A stretch of DNA of 14,839 nt from DATCTV01 sp964400685 (GCA_964400685.1 CAYNVT010000107.1:1-14839); one strand, 5' to 3'; positions 1-8,058 are shown, numbered from the stretch's first letter. The notes: generated by a model from the sequence alone, not told the origin. Made by a program: numbers and translations.

Positions 1-15
1 AGGATTTTTCTGTCT

Positions 16-1011
16 TTATTGTCCATCTTTGAACCAGCATATCGGGTCGGTGGAGTTGATGTCTCCGGTTGTTTCATAAGCCCTTGCCCTGCATCCTCCG
101 CAAATATTTTTATAACTGCATCCACCGCATTTACCGTTAAGGATGTCCGGGTTCCTCAAGTTAGCAAGGACATCGGAAGTCTGCCATATTTCCGAGAAGC
201 TCTTTTCTTTTACATTTCCGCATTTGATGTCAAGGAAGCCGCATGGCTGAACATCTCCTGTAGAAGATACAAAGCCAAAGCCGTTACCGGCAAGGCAACC
301 TTTTGTAAGGGGTCTGTTTCCAGATTCCGCCAGCATCCTGTAAAACTGCGGGGCGCAGGTGGCTTTGCATTCTATGCCGCCCGAGATATAAACATCCATG
401 AAATTACTCAGCATGGACTTGTATTCCATTATTGCGGCAAGCTCCAAATCGTGTCCCCTGCCTGTGGGGACCAGGAAGAAGACATGCCAAGCCACGGCGC
501 CAAGTTTTCTGATAAAATCCGGGAACATTCGCATCTGGGAAATGTTGACCGCCGCTACCGTTGTGTTTATCTGTACAGGCACTCCTGCGTTTATCAGGTG
601 CTCAATGCCCGTGAGCGCCAGCTCATATGCACCAGGTCTGCCTCTGAATTCATCATGAATATCGGGAGTAACACCATCAAGGCTTACTGATACCCGCGAA
701 ATGCCGGAAGCTTTTATTTCCCTGGCTGAAGCATGAGTGACAGTCGAGCCGTTAGTTGCAAGTGTCATGCGAAGGCCAAGAGAGGTCCCGAAACGGGCAA
801 AAAGCATGGCGTCATCCCTTATCAGCGCTTCCCCGCCTGAAAGAATGACCATCTTAGTTCCCAGAGCGGATATTTCTTTAAGAAGACCCTTTCCTTCTTC
901 GGTTGTAAGCTCTTCAGGGTCTCTATGAGGCGAAGCATTAGCCCGGCAGTGCACGCATTCGAGGTTGCATGCCTTTGTCAGTTCCCAGGCAAGTATGAGC
1001 GGTGCGTTCAT
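16..1011 (-). CDS. ahbD: Radical SAM protein, AhbD-like (heme b synthase of the siroheme-dependent pathway)
   Basis: A 331-residue radical SAM/SPASM enzyme. The N-terminus carries the cluster motif C15-x3-C19-x2-C22 (AWELTKACNLECVHCRA), very close to the start of AhbD/NirJ-type proteins. The C-terminus has a cysteine-rich auxiliary-cluster region (C295, C298, C304, C307 and C325, with others near 240-265). AhbD removes two propionate carboxyls from Fe-coproporphyrin to give heme b in the cytoplasm. The short N-terminus, beginning directly before the Cys motif, fits AhbD better than AhbC, which has a longer leader. The ATG overlaps the hemB stop as ATGA (1008-1011), so the two are translationally coupled, and this context supports a tetrapyrrole role. 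A NirJ-like or peptide-modifying SPASM enzyme cannot be excluded from sequence alone. The stop codon lies 15 bases from the window edge, so downstream partners are unseen. Confidence 0.8.
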   Translation of the reverse strand: MNAPLILAWELTKACNLECVHCRANASPHRDPEELTTEEGKGLLKEISALGTKMVILSGGEALIRDDAMLFARFGTSLGLRMTLATNGSTVTHASAREIKASGISRVSVSLDGVTPDIHDEFRGRPGAYELALTGIEHLINAGVPVQINTTVAAVNISQMRMFPDFIRKLGAVAWHVFFLVPTGRGHDLELAAIMEYKSMLSNFMDVYISGGIECKATCAPQFYRMLAESGNRPLTKGCLAGNGFGFVSSTGDVQPCGFLDIKCGNVKEKSFSEIWQTSDVLANLRNPDILNGKCGGCSYKNICGGCRARAYETTGDINSTDPICWFKDGQ

Positions 1012-1979
1012 GAAATCAACTCGACGACCCTTTCAGCAAAATAGGTGATGATCATATCAGCGCCTGCACGTCTGATTGCCGTAATGCTTTCAATTATCGC
1101 AGCGTCTTCATTAAGCATCCCCTGGGACGCGGCGGCCTTTATCATGGCATATTCCCCTGAGACCTGGTAAGCAGCGAGAGGTTCATCAAACTCATCGGCG
1201 ACGGTCCTGATTATATCAAGGCAGGGCATTGCAGGCTTGACCATGATTATGTCGGCGCCTTCTTCGATATCGAGCTCAATTTCCCGGATGGCCTCACGTG
1301 CATTAGCAGGGTCCATCTGGTAGGCCTTACGGTCGCCGAAAGAAGGCGCAGAGCCTGCAGCCTCGCGAAACGGCCCGTAAAAGGCTGAAGCATATTTGGC
1401 TGAATAGCTCATAATCGGCAGATCCTCAAAGCCACCTTCATCGAGCGCTTCTCTTATAATGCCTACCCGGCCGTCCATCATGTCGGAAGGCGCTATCATG
1501 CCTGCTCCTGCCTTCGCATGCGAAAGGGATATCTTTGCGAGCAGATCCAGGGTCTCGTCATTTGAGACGCATCCCTTGTCATCAAGTATGCCGCAATGGC
1601 CGTGATCGGTGTATTCACACATGCAGACGTCGGTTATGACAAGTATTTCAGGCACTCTGTTCTTTATCTCTGCTATTGCCTTCTGTACGATGCCGTCCCT
1701 TTTATGCGCCTCTGTCCCGAACCTGTCCTTTCTTGAAGGTATGCCGAAAAGTAGAACGGCCGGGATTTTTTTGGCGGATATTTCTTTAGCAGCCTGGGCA
1801 GCAGTATCAGGCGAATATCTGAATTGCCCGGGCATGGATTTTATGGGCTCTCTGACCGATCTTCCTTCCTTGACAAATATCGGATAAATGAGGTTGTCCG
1901 GACTTATCCTCGTTTCCCTCACAAGCCTTCTGATTGTCTCGGTCGCCCTTAGTCTGCGTGGTCTGTTTTCCGGGAACAT
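1008..1979 (-). CDS. hemB: Porphobilinogen synthase (delta-aminolevulinic acid dehydratase)
   Basis: HemB condenses two 5-aminolevulinate molecules to porphobilinogen, an early cytoplasmic step of all tetrapyrrole synthesis. The protein is 323 residues, the usual family length. Both Schiff-base lysines are visible: K195 in YSAKYAS and K248 in MVKPAMPCLD. The metal site DVCMCEYTDHGHC has the three cysteines of the zinc-dependent type rather than the aspartate-rich magnesium type. I chose the ATG at 1979 because GGAGG lies 6 bases upstream and the protein then begins MFPENRPRRLRAT, as in other HemB proteins. A longer in-frame ATG at 2024 adds 15 atypical residues and would put that ribosome binding site inside the gene. 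It is the first gene of a two-gene unit with the AhbD-like gene. Confidence 0.96.
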   Translation of the reverse strand: MFPENRPRRLRATETIRRLVRETRISPDNLIYPIFVKEGRSVREPIKSMPGQFRYSPDTAAQAAKEISAKKIPAVLLFGIPSRKDRFGTEAHKRDGIVQKAIAEIKNRVPEILVITDVCMCEYTDHGHCGILDDKGCVSNDETLDLLAKISLSHAKAGAGMIAPSDMMDGRVGIIREALDEGGFEDLPIMSYSAKYASAFYGPFREAAGSAPSFGDRKAYQMDPANAREAIREIELDIEEGADIIMVKPAMPCLDIIRTVADEFDEPLAAYQVSGEYAMIKAAASQGMLNEDAAIIESITAIRRAGADMIITYFAERVVELIS

Positions 1980-2003
1980 ATTTTGCCTCCGGTTTTTGTT
2001 AAG

Positions 2004-2032
2004 CCTATATAATTTGTGCTTCATTAGTGCAA
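2004..2032 (-). promoter_or_regulatory. Possible promoter for hemB-ahbD
   Basis: On the minus strand TTGCAC (2027-2032) and TATAGG (2004-2009) are separated by 17 bases, and the implied start lies about 18 bases before the hemB ATG. Both boxes are weak matches to the sigma-70 consensus (3/6 and 4/6), so this is a position-based guess. Confidence 0.3.
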
Positions 2033-2084
2033 GCCTTTAGGTCCTGACCTTAAGAGATTTTATGGCTTTGTCGATATATGAGTT

Positions 2085-2624
2085 ATGAAAAAAGGGATTA
2101 TATTATCAGTAGTAGTGCTATCTTTTTTACTTGTATCGTCTTTGGTCTGGGCATTAGTCCAAACCGGCTCACCCGCACCGGAATTTAATGTATCCGACGG
2201 CAATGATGTGGTTCTTAATTCCGATACCATCAAAGGGAAAGTAATAGTCGGCTTTTATGAACAAAAGGACCAGATTGAAAAAAACAGACAGCTCAAAACA
2301 GTCCTACAGAAATATTATTACGACAACATTGCAATCAGTTCAAAGAATGTATTCATGCTTTCCGTGATTGACGCGACTTCCGCAAATTTTATTACAAGGC
2401 CGATATGGAAAAAGGGATTTATCAGGAATTCGGAGCAGAATAATGTAACCGTTTACGGTGATTGGGATGGCGACATGAAAGAGGCTTATGGCATGCCCGA
2501 TAATGAATCTGTTTTCATCCTGATCGATAAAAAGGGCATCATCCGTTATATATATTCGGGTAAAGTTCCTGAAAAATATTTTACCGGGATAAAGGATCTC
2601 ATAGGCAGGCTCTGCCTGGAATAA
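2085..2624 (+). CDS. Secreted thioredoxin-fold protein, YtfJ-like
   Basis: A 179-residue protein with a clear signal peptide (MKK, hydrophobic residues 4-20, likely cleavage after VWA at 23), so probably periplasmic. The mature part follows the peroxiredoxin/thioredoxin-like layout: GSPAPEF near 28, a GKVIVGFYEQ strand near 51-60, VTVYGDWDGDMKEAYGM near 120-137, then SVFILIDKKGIIRYIYSG. This spacing, and the ...EKNRQLK... segment after the first strand, resemble the YtfJ family. There is no CxxC or peroxidatic cysteine; the only cysteine is C177 at the very end, so it is probably not a redox enzyme. The ribosome binding site is poor (ATATATGAGTT before the ATG). The gene stands alone, divergent from hemB and convergent with the PrsW-like gene. 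Its function is unknown. Confidence 0.85.
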   Translation: MKKGIILSVVVLSFLLVSSLVWALVQTGSPAPEFNVSDGNDVVLNSDTIKGKVIVGFYEQKDQIEKNRQLKTVLQKYYYDNIAISSKNVFMLSVIDATSANFITRPIWKKGFIRNSEQNNVTVYGDWDGDMKEAYGMPDNESVFILIDKKGIIRYIYSGKVPEKYFTGIKDLIGRLCLE

Positions 2625-2628
2625 ATCC

Positions 2629-3429
2629 TTATTCTAATATCTGTCTATCCCTGTACATGGCAGCCCCGCATTTCCTGCACTTAAACTCTTCACTTTCGAC
2701 TCTGTTCATCTCGCCGCATTCCGGGCATTCGCCTTTTTCAAGAAAAGGACTGTGGGCCGCCAGATATTTTGTTTTCCAGGAAGCATAGGTCCAGAGCATA
2801 ATCACAATTATGATTATAATAGAGGTACGCATCGGCAGAGAAACAAAGAGAACGAAATCATATAATGCATGGAAAAGTGCCGCTGCGGTCATATATGGAA
2901 GCAATACCCTGAGGACATTTTTCTCCGGGTACTGAAAACGGGCAACCGCAATGCCCGTACCCCATAGAGCACCGAATCCCAGGTGAGCAGGAACGGAAAG
3001 AAGGGATCGCGGTATAAGAATTGAAAGACCATGTGACATTACATAAAATATATTTTCTATAGCTGCAAAACCGAGTGAAACCATCATGGCATAGATAATG
3101 CCATCCACCGGTTCATCAAACTCCTTAAGGTTTTTTATAAGCATGAGAGCGGCCAGGCACTTGAACAATTCTTCGTTAACCCCGATAAAAATTGAGTAGA
3201 GCACAACCTTGCAATCTGTCAGCGGACCGGTCAAGTTCACCATGGAAGTTAACCAGAAGACAACAGCGTACAAGATGCCGGAAAAGAACACACTAATAAT
3301 CCCACCAAAGAGTCCGATTTTGATTACGGAAAGGACCGGCTCCTTCTCCACCCTGTCTTTCTTTAATATGAAGTAGAACCAGATTCCTGTTGAAAGGATA
3401 ATGCCAGAGGCAATCGTCAATATTTTCAT
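2629..3429 (-). CDS. PrsW-family intramembrane protease homologue with C-terminal zinc ribbon
   Basis: A 266-residue multi-pass membrane protein, with hydrophobic segments near 3-22, 36-60, 75-98, 108-130, 150-163, 174-190 and 195-212. The family motifs are present: EE at 86-87 with K90, the DEPVDGIIYA...FAAIEN block (E125, N126), H149 in PAHLGFG, and H187 with D191 in FHALYDF. PrsW in Bacillus cleaves an anti-sigma factor, and members belong to the larger CPBP/PrsW glutamic-protease-like superfamily. After the last helix a short cytosolic-type tail holds C235, C238, C251 and C254 (CPECG and CRKCG), a zinc ribbon absent from the classic protein. No sigma or anti-sigma gene is adjacent, so the substrate is unknown. 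It converges on the YtfJ-like gene with 4 bases between the stops. Confidence 0.85.
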   Translation of the reverse strand: MKILTIASGIILSTGIWFYFILKKDRVEKEPVLSVIKIGLFGGIISVFFSGILYAVVFWLTSMVNLTGPLTDCKVVLYSIFIGVNEELFKCLAALMLIKNLKEFDEPVDGIIYAMMVSLGFAAIENIFYVMSHGLSILIPRSLLSVPAHLGFGALWGTGIAVARFQYPEKNVLRVLLPYMTAAALFHALYDFVLFVSLPMRTSIIIIIVIMLWTYASWKTKYLAAHSPFLEKGECPECGEMNRVESEEFKCRKCGAAMYRDRQILE

Positions 3430-3451
3430 GTTTTTGCGGTTATCTCAAAAA

Positions 3452-3480
3452 AATGTATAAAATCAAGTCATTTATATCAA
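3452..3480 (-). promoter_or_regulatory. Possible promoter for the PrsW-like gene
   Basis: On the minus strand TTGATA (3475-3480, 5/6 match) and TACATT (3452-3457, 4/6) are separated by 17 bases, and the implied start lies about 15 bases before the ATG at 3429. The leader has no strong Shine-Dalgarno, only GAG about 12 bases upstream of the start. Confidence 0.4.
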
Positions 3481-3557
3481 GACGGGCTAATACCATGAGC
3501 GTTACAAAAAGAGAATACTGCCCGGTGCCAGCTGTTAAAAATTTATCTCCTTTTGTC

Positions 3558-3585
3558 TTGACTGGGTAGACAGCTTGTCTGTAAT
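3558..3585 (+). promoter_or_regulatory. Likely sigma-70 promoter of carB with a palindrome in the spacer
   Basis: TTGACT (3558-3563, 5/6) and TGTAAT (3580-3585, 5/6) are spaced by 16 bases and would start transcription near 3592, leaving a leader of about 38 bases. The palindrome AGACA-GCT-TGTCT (3568-3580) fills the spacer and touches the -10 box, a position typical of a repressor operator. Which protein might bind is not known. Confidence 0.55.
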
Positions 3586-3629
3586 CTCACATGGATTTAA
3601 TTTAATTTTAGAAACATGGAGGATCCAAG

Positions 3630-6600
3630 ATGCCAAAAAAGGCTGATATCAACAAGGTTATGATCATAGGTTCAGGGCCGATCATTATAGGTCAGGCATG
3701 CGAGTTCGATTATTCAGGCACACAAGCCTGCAAAGCGCTGAGAGGTTTGGGTTATAAGATAATGCTTGTGAACTCGAACCCGGCGACCATCATGACCGAT
3801 CCGGGCATGGCGGATATAACATATATTGAACCATTAAATATAAAGACGCTGACAGAGATTATTGAAAAGGAAAAGCCTGATGCGATTCTGCCGAATCTGG
3901 GCGGGCAGACCGGGCTGAACCTGACATCCGAACTCGCAAAAGCAGGTGTGCTTGAAAAACACGGGGTTAAAGTCATAGGTGTCGAACTTGATGCAATCGA
4001 GCGCGGAGAGGACAGGATAGCATTCAAGGAGACAATGAACAGACTGGGCATTGAAATGCCTGCTAGCGAACCTGCATACTCAGTTGAAGAGGCGGAGTCG
4101 ATAGCCGCCAAACTCGGTTATCCCGTTGTTATCAGGCCTGCATATACAATGGGGGGCACAGGCGGAGGCCTTGTCTACAATGTTGAAGAGCTGAGAGTCG
4201 TAGCAGCGAGGGGAATTTCTGCGAGCATGGTGGGGCAGATACTTATCGAAGAGTCGGTCCTCGGCTGGGAAGAGCTTGAGCTTGAAGTGGTACGCGACTC
4301 AAAGAACAACAAGATTACAGTATGTTTTATTGAAAATGTCGATGCCATGGGGGTACATACCGGCGATTCCTACTGCACGGCGCCGATGCTTACGATTTCC
4401 GAAGAGCTGCAACAACGGCTTCAGAAATATTCATACGATATTGTCGAGGCTATTGAGGTTATCGGAGGCACTAACATACAATTCGCACATGATCCGAAAA
4501 CGGGCAGGGTGGTGGTCATTGAGATAAATCCCAGGACATCACGGTCTTCCGCACTTGCCTCAAAGGCCACCGGATTCCCGATTGCCCTTGTTTCTTCAAA
4601 GCTGGCTGGCGGTCTCAATCTGGATGAAATTCCATACTGGCGGGCAGGGACGCTTGATAAGTATATCCCATGGGGCGATTATGTAGTCGTCAAGTTCGCA
4701 CGCTGGGCTTTCGAGAAATTCAAGGGAGTTGAAGACAAGCTGGGCACCCAGATGAGGGCTGTAGGTGAGGTCATGAGTCTCGGCAAGAACTACAAAGAAG
4801 CCTTCCTGAAATCTATCAGGTCTCTGGAGACAGGCCGATATGGACTTGGATTTGCAAAGGACTTCAATTCAAAGAGCCTTAATGAACTGATAGGAATGCT
4901 CGGCTATGCGACGAGCGAACGGCAGTTTATAATGTACGAAGCGCTCAGAAAAGGCGCGGATGTTGAAGAGCTGCATAAAAAGACGCATATCAAACAATGG
5001 TTCATTTCTCAGATGAAAGAGATGGTCGAACTCGAAGAGGAAATATTGAAATACAAGGGCGGAATGCTTCCGGATGAGCTCCTTGCCAGGGCGAAGAGAG
5101 ACGGCTTTGCCGACAGATATCTCTCGAAACTTCTGGGTGTTCCCGAGTCTGAAATCAGAGAGAGAAGAAAGGCAATCGGCGTTGTCCATGCGTGGGAAGG
5201 GGTCAATGTGAGCGGGGTCGAGAATGCAGCCTACTATTATTCGACTTATAATGCACCTGATTCTGTACCGGTGAGTTCCCGCAAAAAGATCATGGTTCTT
5301 GGCGGAGGCCCGAACAGGATAGGGCAGGGCATAGAGTTCGACTACTGCTGTGTTCATGCGGCATTTGCCATCAGGGATGAGGGTCTTGAATCCATTATGG
5401 TAAACTGCAATCCCGAGACGGTTTCCACCGATTATGACACATCGGACAAACTCTATTTCGAACCGCTCACAGTCGAAGATGTCCTTGCGATCTATGAGAA
5501 GGAAAAGCCGGAAGGCGTCATTGTGCAGTTCGGCGGGCAGACGCCTTTGAATATTGCCAATGAGCTTGCAGCGGCGGGCGTGAAGATTCTAGGCACGACT
5601 CCTGATGCCATAGACCTTGCCGAGGACAGAGACAGGTTCAGAAAGGTTATGGACAGGCTGGGCATTCCCATGCCTGAATCCGGTATGGCCAGCACGCTGG
5701 AGGAGTCCCTTCAAATTGCAGAGCGCATAGGTTATCCGCTTATGGTAAGGCCTTCCTATGTTCTCGGCGGACGCGGAATGGAAGTCGTCCATGACGAGGA
5801 AATGCTGAAATCCTATGTTTCGGCTGCCCGGGGTGTAACTCCTGAAAGGCCGATACTTATAGACAAGTTCCTGGAAAACGCCATAGAGGCCGAGGCCGAT
5901 GCAATAGCCGACGGTAAAAGCGCATTCGTGCCGGCAGTTATGGAGCATATCGAGTTTGCAGGAGTCCATTCGGGAGACTCCGCATGCGTTATTCCTCCTA
6001 TAAGCATCCCTCAGGAACACCTTGATACCATATATGAATACACCAGAAAAATAGCGGTAGAGCTCGGTGTGGTAGGTCTTATGAACATGCAGTATGCTAT
6101 AGCCCATGACAAGGTCTATGTGCTTGAGGCAAATCCGAGGGCGTCCAGGACCGTTCCCCTCGTATCGAAGGTATGCAATATCCCGATGGCGAGAGTGGCA
6201 ACCCAGATCATGCTTGGAAAGACTCTGAAGGATTTTGACCTGCATGACAGGAAATTCCCTCATTTCGGGGTGAAAGAGGCCGTATTCCCGTTCAACATGT
6301 TTCCCGAGGTTGACCCTATTTTAGGACCCGAGATGCGTTCCACCGGAGAGGTGCTTGGCATGGCAGGATCTTTCGGAGAAGCTTATTACAAGGCGCTTGA
6401 GGCCGCCGGTCAGACGCTGCCGATGGGAGGCACGGTTCTTATAACGGTATCCACCCTCGACAGACCGTATTTAGTCGATGTTGCCGGAATGTTTGATAAG
6501 CTAGGATTTAAAATACTGGCTACGGACGGCACCTGCAGGCTGCTGAATGAAAACGGCATAAAATCCGTTCCGGTCCTGAAACTGCACGAGGGAAGGCCTA

Positions 6601-6830
6601 ATATACTCGATGCCATCATGAATAAAGAGATAAACCTGATCATCAACACCCCGATAGGGAAGCTGAGCACATATGACGATTCCTATATAAGGAAGGCCGC
6701 CATAAAGCATAAGATACCTTATATTACGACTCTGGCTGCAGCAACAGCCGCCGCAAGGGGGATTGAGGCCTGCAGAAAATCAAGGGGTGCAGTGAAGTCG
6801 ATTCAGGAGTATCATAGGGAGATAAAATAG
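3630..6830 (+). CDS. carB: Carbamoyl-phosphate synthase large subunit
   Basis: CarB (1066 residues, full family length) makes carbamoyl phosphate from bicarbonate, ammonia passed from CarA, and two ATP, feeding pyrimidine and arginine synthesis. The internal duplication is clear: the first half starts VMIIGSGPIIIGQACEFDYSG near residue 10 and the second starts VLGGGPNRIGQGIEFDYC near 556. Each half carries an ATP-grasp domain (for example VIRPAYTMGGTGGG and MVRPSYVLGGRGME). The helical oligomerisation region lies between about 400 and 550, and the C-terminal MGS-like allosteric domain begins near 935 (TVLITVSTLDRP, ATDGTCRLL). The start has GGAGG 7 bases upstream. No carA or other pyrimidine gene is in the window, so the small subunit must be encoded elsewhere. 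It is followed by a repeat-rich spacer and then manC. Confidence 0.98.
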   Translation: MPKKADINKVMIIGSGPIIIGQACEFDYSGTQACKALRGLGYKIMLVNSNPATIMTDPGMADITYIEPLNIKTLTEIIEKEKPDAILPNLGGQTGLNLTSELAKAGVLEKHGVKVIGVELDAIERGEDRIAFKETMNRLGIEMPASEPAYSVEEAESIAAKLGYPVVIRPAYTMGGTGGGLVYNVEELRVVAARGISASMVGQILIEESVLGWEELELEVVRDSKNNKITVCFIENVDAMGVHTGDSYCTAPMLTISEELQQRLQKYSYDIVEAIEVIGGTNIQFAHDPKTGRVVVIEINPRTSRSSALASKATGFPIALVSSKLAGGLNLDEIPYWRAGTLDKYIPWGDYVVVKFARWAFEKFKGVEDKLGTQMRAVGEVMSLGKNYKEAFLKSIRSLETGRYGLGFAKDFNSKSLNELIGMLGYATSERQFIMYEALRKGADVEELHKKTHIKQWFISQMKEMVELEEEILKYKGGMLPDELLARAKRDGFADRYLSKLLGVPESEIRERRKAIGVVHAWEGVNVSGVENAAYYYSTYNAPDSVPVSSRKKIMVLGGGPNRIGQGIEFDYCCVHAAFAIRDEGLESIMVNCNPETVSTDYDTSDKLYFEPLTVEDVLAIYEKEKPEGVIVQFGGQTPLNIANELAAAGVKILGTTPDAIDLAEDRDRFRKVMDRLGIPMPESGMASTLEESLQIAERIGYPLMVRPSYVLGGRGMEVVHDEEMLKSYVSAARGVTPERPILIDKFLENAIEAEADAIADGKSAFVPAVMEHIEFAGVHSGDSACVIPPISIPQEHLDTIYEYTRKIAVELGVVGLMNMQYAIAHDKVYVLEANPRASRTVPLVSKVCNIPMARVATQIMLGKTLKDFDLHDRKFPHFGVKEAVFPFNMFPEVDPILGPEMRSTGEVLGMAGSFGEAYYKALEAAGQTLPMGGTVLITVSTLDRPYLVDVAGMFDKLGFKILATDGTCRLLNENGIKSVPVLKLHEGRPNILDAIMNKEINLIINTPIGKLSTYDDSYIRKAAIKHKIPYITTLAAATAAARGIEACRKSRGAVKSIQEYHREIK

Positions 6831-6971
6831 CTGTTAAGGTTTTAGCGGATAAGCTGATAAGCAGAAACTAGCTGTTAAGCTATTAAGCAAAAACTGTTTT
6901 AGCTTTTTCTTACAGCTTAATAGCTCATCAGCTTAACAGCTAAATAGCTTAACATCTGATATCTCATCAGA
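6829..6971 (+). repeat. Intergenic cluster of AGCTgTTAAGC-type direct and inverted repeats
   Basis: The spacer between carB and manC is made almost wholly of variants of one short unit. On the plus strand are AGCTGTTAAGG (6829-6839, starting inside the carB stop), the unit ending GATAAGCTGATAAGC (6848-6862), and AGCTGTTAAGCTATTAAGC (6870-6888). After an A/T-rich centre come inverted copies: GCTTAATAGCT (6915-6925), GCTTAACAGCT (6931-6941) and ATAGCTTAACA (6944-6954). The two sides can fold into a long cruciform or RNA hairpin, with a five-base insertion (CATCA) in the right arm. The centre holds AAAACTGTTTT and a short T run (6905-6909), so it may act as a carB terminator. Confidence 0.85.
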
Positions 6972-6975
6972 GGTG
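6955..6975 (+). promoter_or_regulatory. Small hairpin touching the manC ribosome binding site
   Basis: TCTGAT (6955-6960) pairs with ATCAGA (6966-6971) across a five-base loop, and AGAGGTG (6969-6975) is the Shine-Dalgarno of manC. The stem shares three bases with it, so folding could limit initiation. The stem is also a relict of the neighbouring repeat family. A regulatory effect is only inferred. Confidence 0.4.
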
Positions 6976-6978
6976 AAT

Positions 6979-8034
6979 ATGTCACTCTTTGCGGTAATCA
7001 TGGCAGGCGGAAAGGGCGAGAGGCTCTGGCCCGTTTCAACACCCGCCATGCCAAAACAGCTTATTGCCTTTAATGGAAACAAGAGCCTTTTAAGGATGAC
7101 CGTGGACAGGCTCCTTCCACTGACAAGCCCTGAGAAAATCTGCTGTGTTACGGGCAGGGATGTTGCAGCGGCGATTGCTTCAGACCTGTATGAAATTCCT
7201 GCCGGGAATATTCTAGTTGAGCCTTTTGGCAGAAACACCGCGCCGTGCGTGGCCTTTGCGGCTGCCTGGATAAAGAGGCTCGATCCGGATGCAGTGATGG
7301 CCATTTTCCCGTCCGACCATGATATCTCGGACAGCGATATGTTCAGAAGGGTTGTTTCATTCGGCGTCAATTGTCTTGATGACCAGCCGGAAATGCTTTT
7401 GACCATAGGCATTATGCCAACACATCCTGAAACGGGATATGGCTATATCTCTCCACAAAACACTCTAAAAGAGGACGGCGTGCTGAGCCTCCTGAAAGTC
7501 GGAAACTTTCATGAAAAACCAGATGCGGCAAGGGCCGAAGAGTATATCAGAAGGGGTTATTTATGGAACGCCGGCATGTTCATCTGGAAGGTTGGCACGA
7601 TTCTAAGTGAACTTGAAAAGAATGCTCCGGGCCTGTACGAGAAAACGAGAGAGCTTATGGACTCGGGTTTCAGGGATGAAGACATCCTGAAATTCTATTC
7701 AGCCGCCGAATCTATTTCCATAGACTTCGCAATTATGGAAAAGTCTGAAAATGTAGGCGTTATTCCCGCCTCATTCGGCTGGAATGATGTTGGCTCATGG
7801 AGCGCTGTGACAAAACTTCTCGAAAAAGATGTTTGTCTGAACGCAATTCATGGAGATGCCTTTACTTATCAGTCATCGGACAATGTTATCTGGTCTACAG
7901 GGAAGAAAATCGTCCTTATCGGAATCGATGATATAGCCGTCGTTGAAGGAGAGGATGCCATTCTTGTCTCAAAAAAGTCGATGTCCCAGGATTTAAGCAA
8001 AGTGCTTCAACTCATGTCACGCAAGAAGGATTGA
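6979..8034 (+). CDS. manC: Mannose-1-phosphate guanylyltransferase (GDP-mannose pyrophosphorylase)
   Basis: This 351-residue enzyme makes GDP-mannose from GTP and mannose-1-phosphate in the cytoplasm, for surface polysaccharides or glycolipids. The nucleotidyltransferase signature VIMAGGKGERLWPVS lies at about residues 6-20. It is followed by PFGRNTAPC, the FPSDHD metal/nucleotide motif (PADH in many relatives), FHEKPD, the sugar-binding GYLWNAGMFIWK, and SFGWNDVGSWSA. The length covers the catalytic domain plus the short C-terminal region; the phosphomannose isomerase domain of bifunctional ManC/AlgA proteins is absent. I chose ATG 6979, with AGAGGTG just upstream; an in-frame GTG at 6973 lies inside that ribosome binding site. 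It is followed after 24 bases by the cysteine-cluster gene and shares the strand with carB. Confidence 0.93.
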   Translation: MSLFAVIMAGGKGERLWPVSTPAMPKQLIAFNGNKSLLRMTVDRLLPLTSPEKICCVTGRDVAAAIASDLYEIPAGNILVEPFGRNTAPCVAFAAAWIKRLDPDAVMAIFPSDHDISDSDMFRRVVSFGVNCLDDQPEMLLTIGIMPTHPETGYGYISPQNTLKEDGVLSLLKVGNFHEKPDAARAEEYIRRGYLWNAGMFIWKVGTILSELEKNAPGLYEKTRELMDSGFRDEDILKFYSAAESISIDFAIMEKSENVGVIPASFGWNDVGSWSAVTKLLEKDVCLNAIHGDAFTYQSSDNVIWSTGKKIVLIGIDDIAVVEGEDAILVSKKSMSQDLSKVLQLMSRKKD

Positions 8035-8058
8035 AGAAGATTTTCATCAGGGTGAAAG

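Noticed and set aside
19..690. Plus-strand open frame of 223 codons across the radical SAM gene
   Set aside because: It is antisense to a gene with clear motifs, has no ribosome binding site, and its translation shows no family pattern.
2603..2617. AGGCAG-GCT-CTGCCT hairpin near the end of the YtfJ-like gene, considered as a terminator
   Set aside because: The stem lies inside the coding region and no T run follows on either strand.
4869..6263. Long minus-strand open frames of 162 and 224 codons inside carB
   Set aside because: They mirror the codon structure of carB and show no recognisable motifs or start signals.
6829..6971. CRISPR array
   Set aside because: Repeat units are only about 11 bases, degenerate, in both orientations and without regular spacers.
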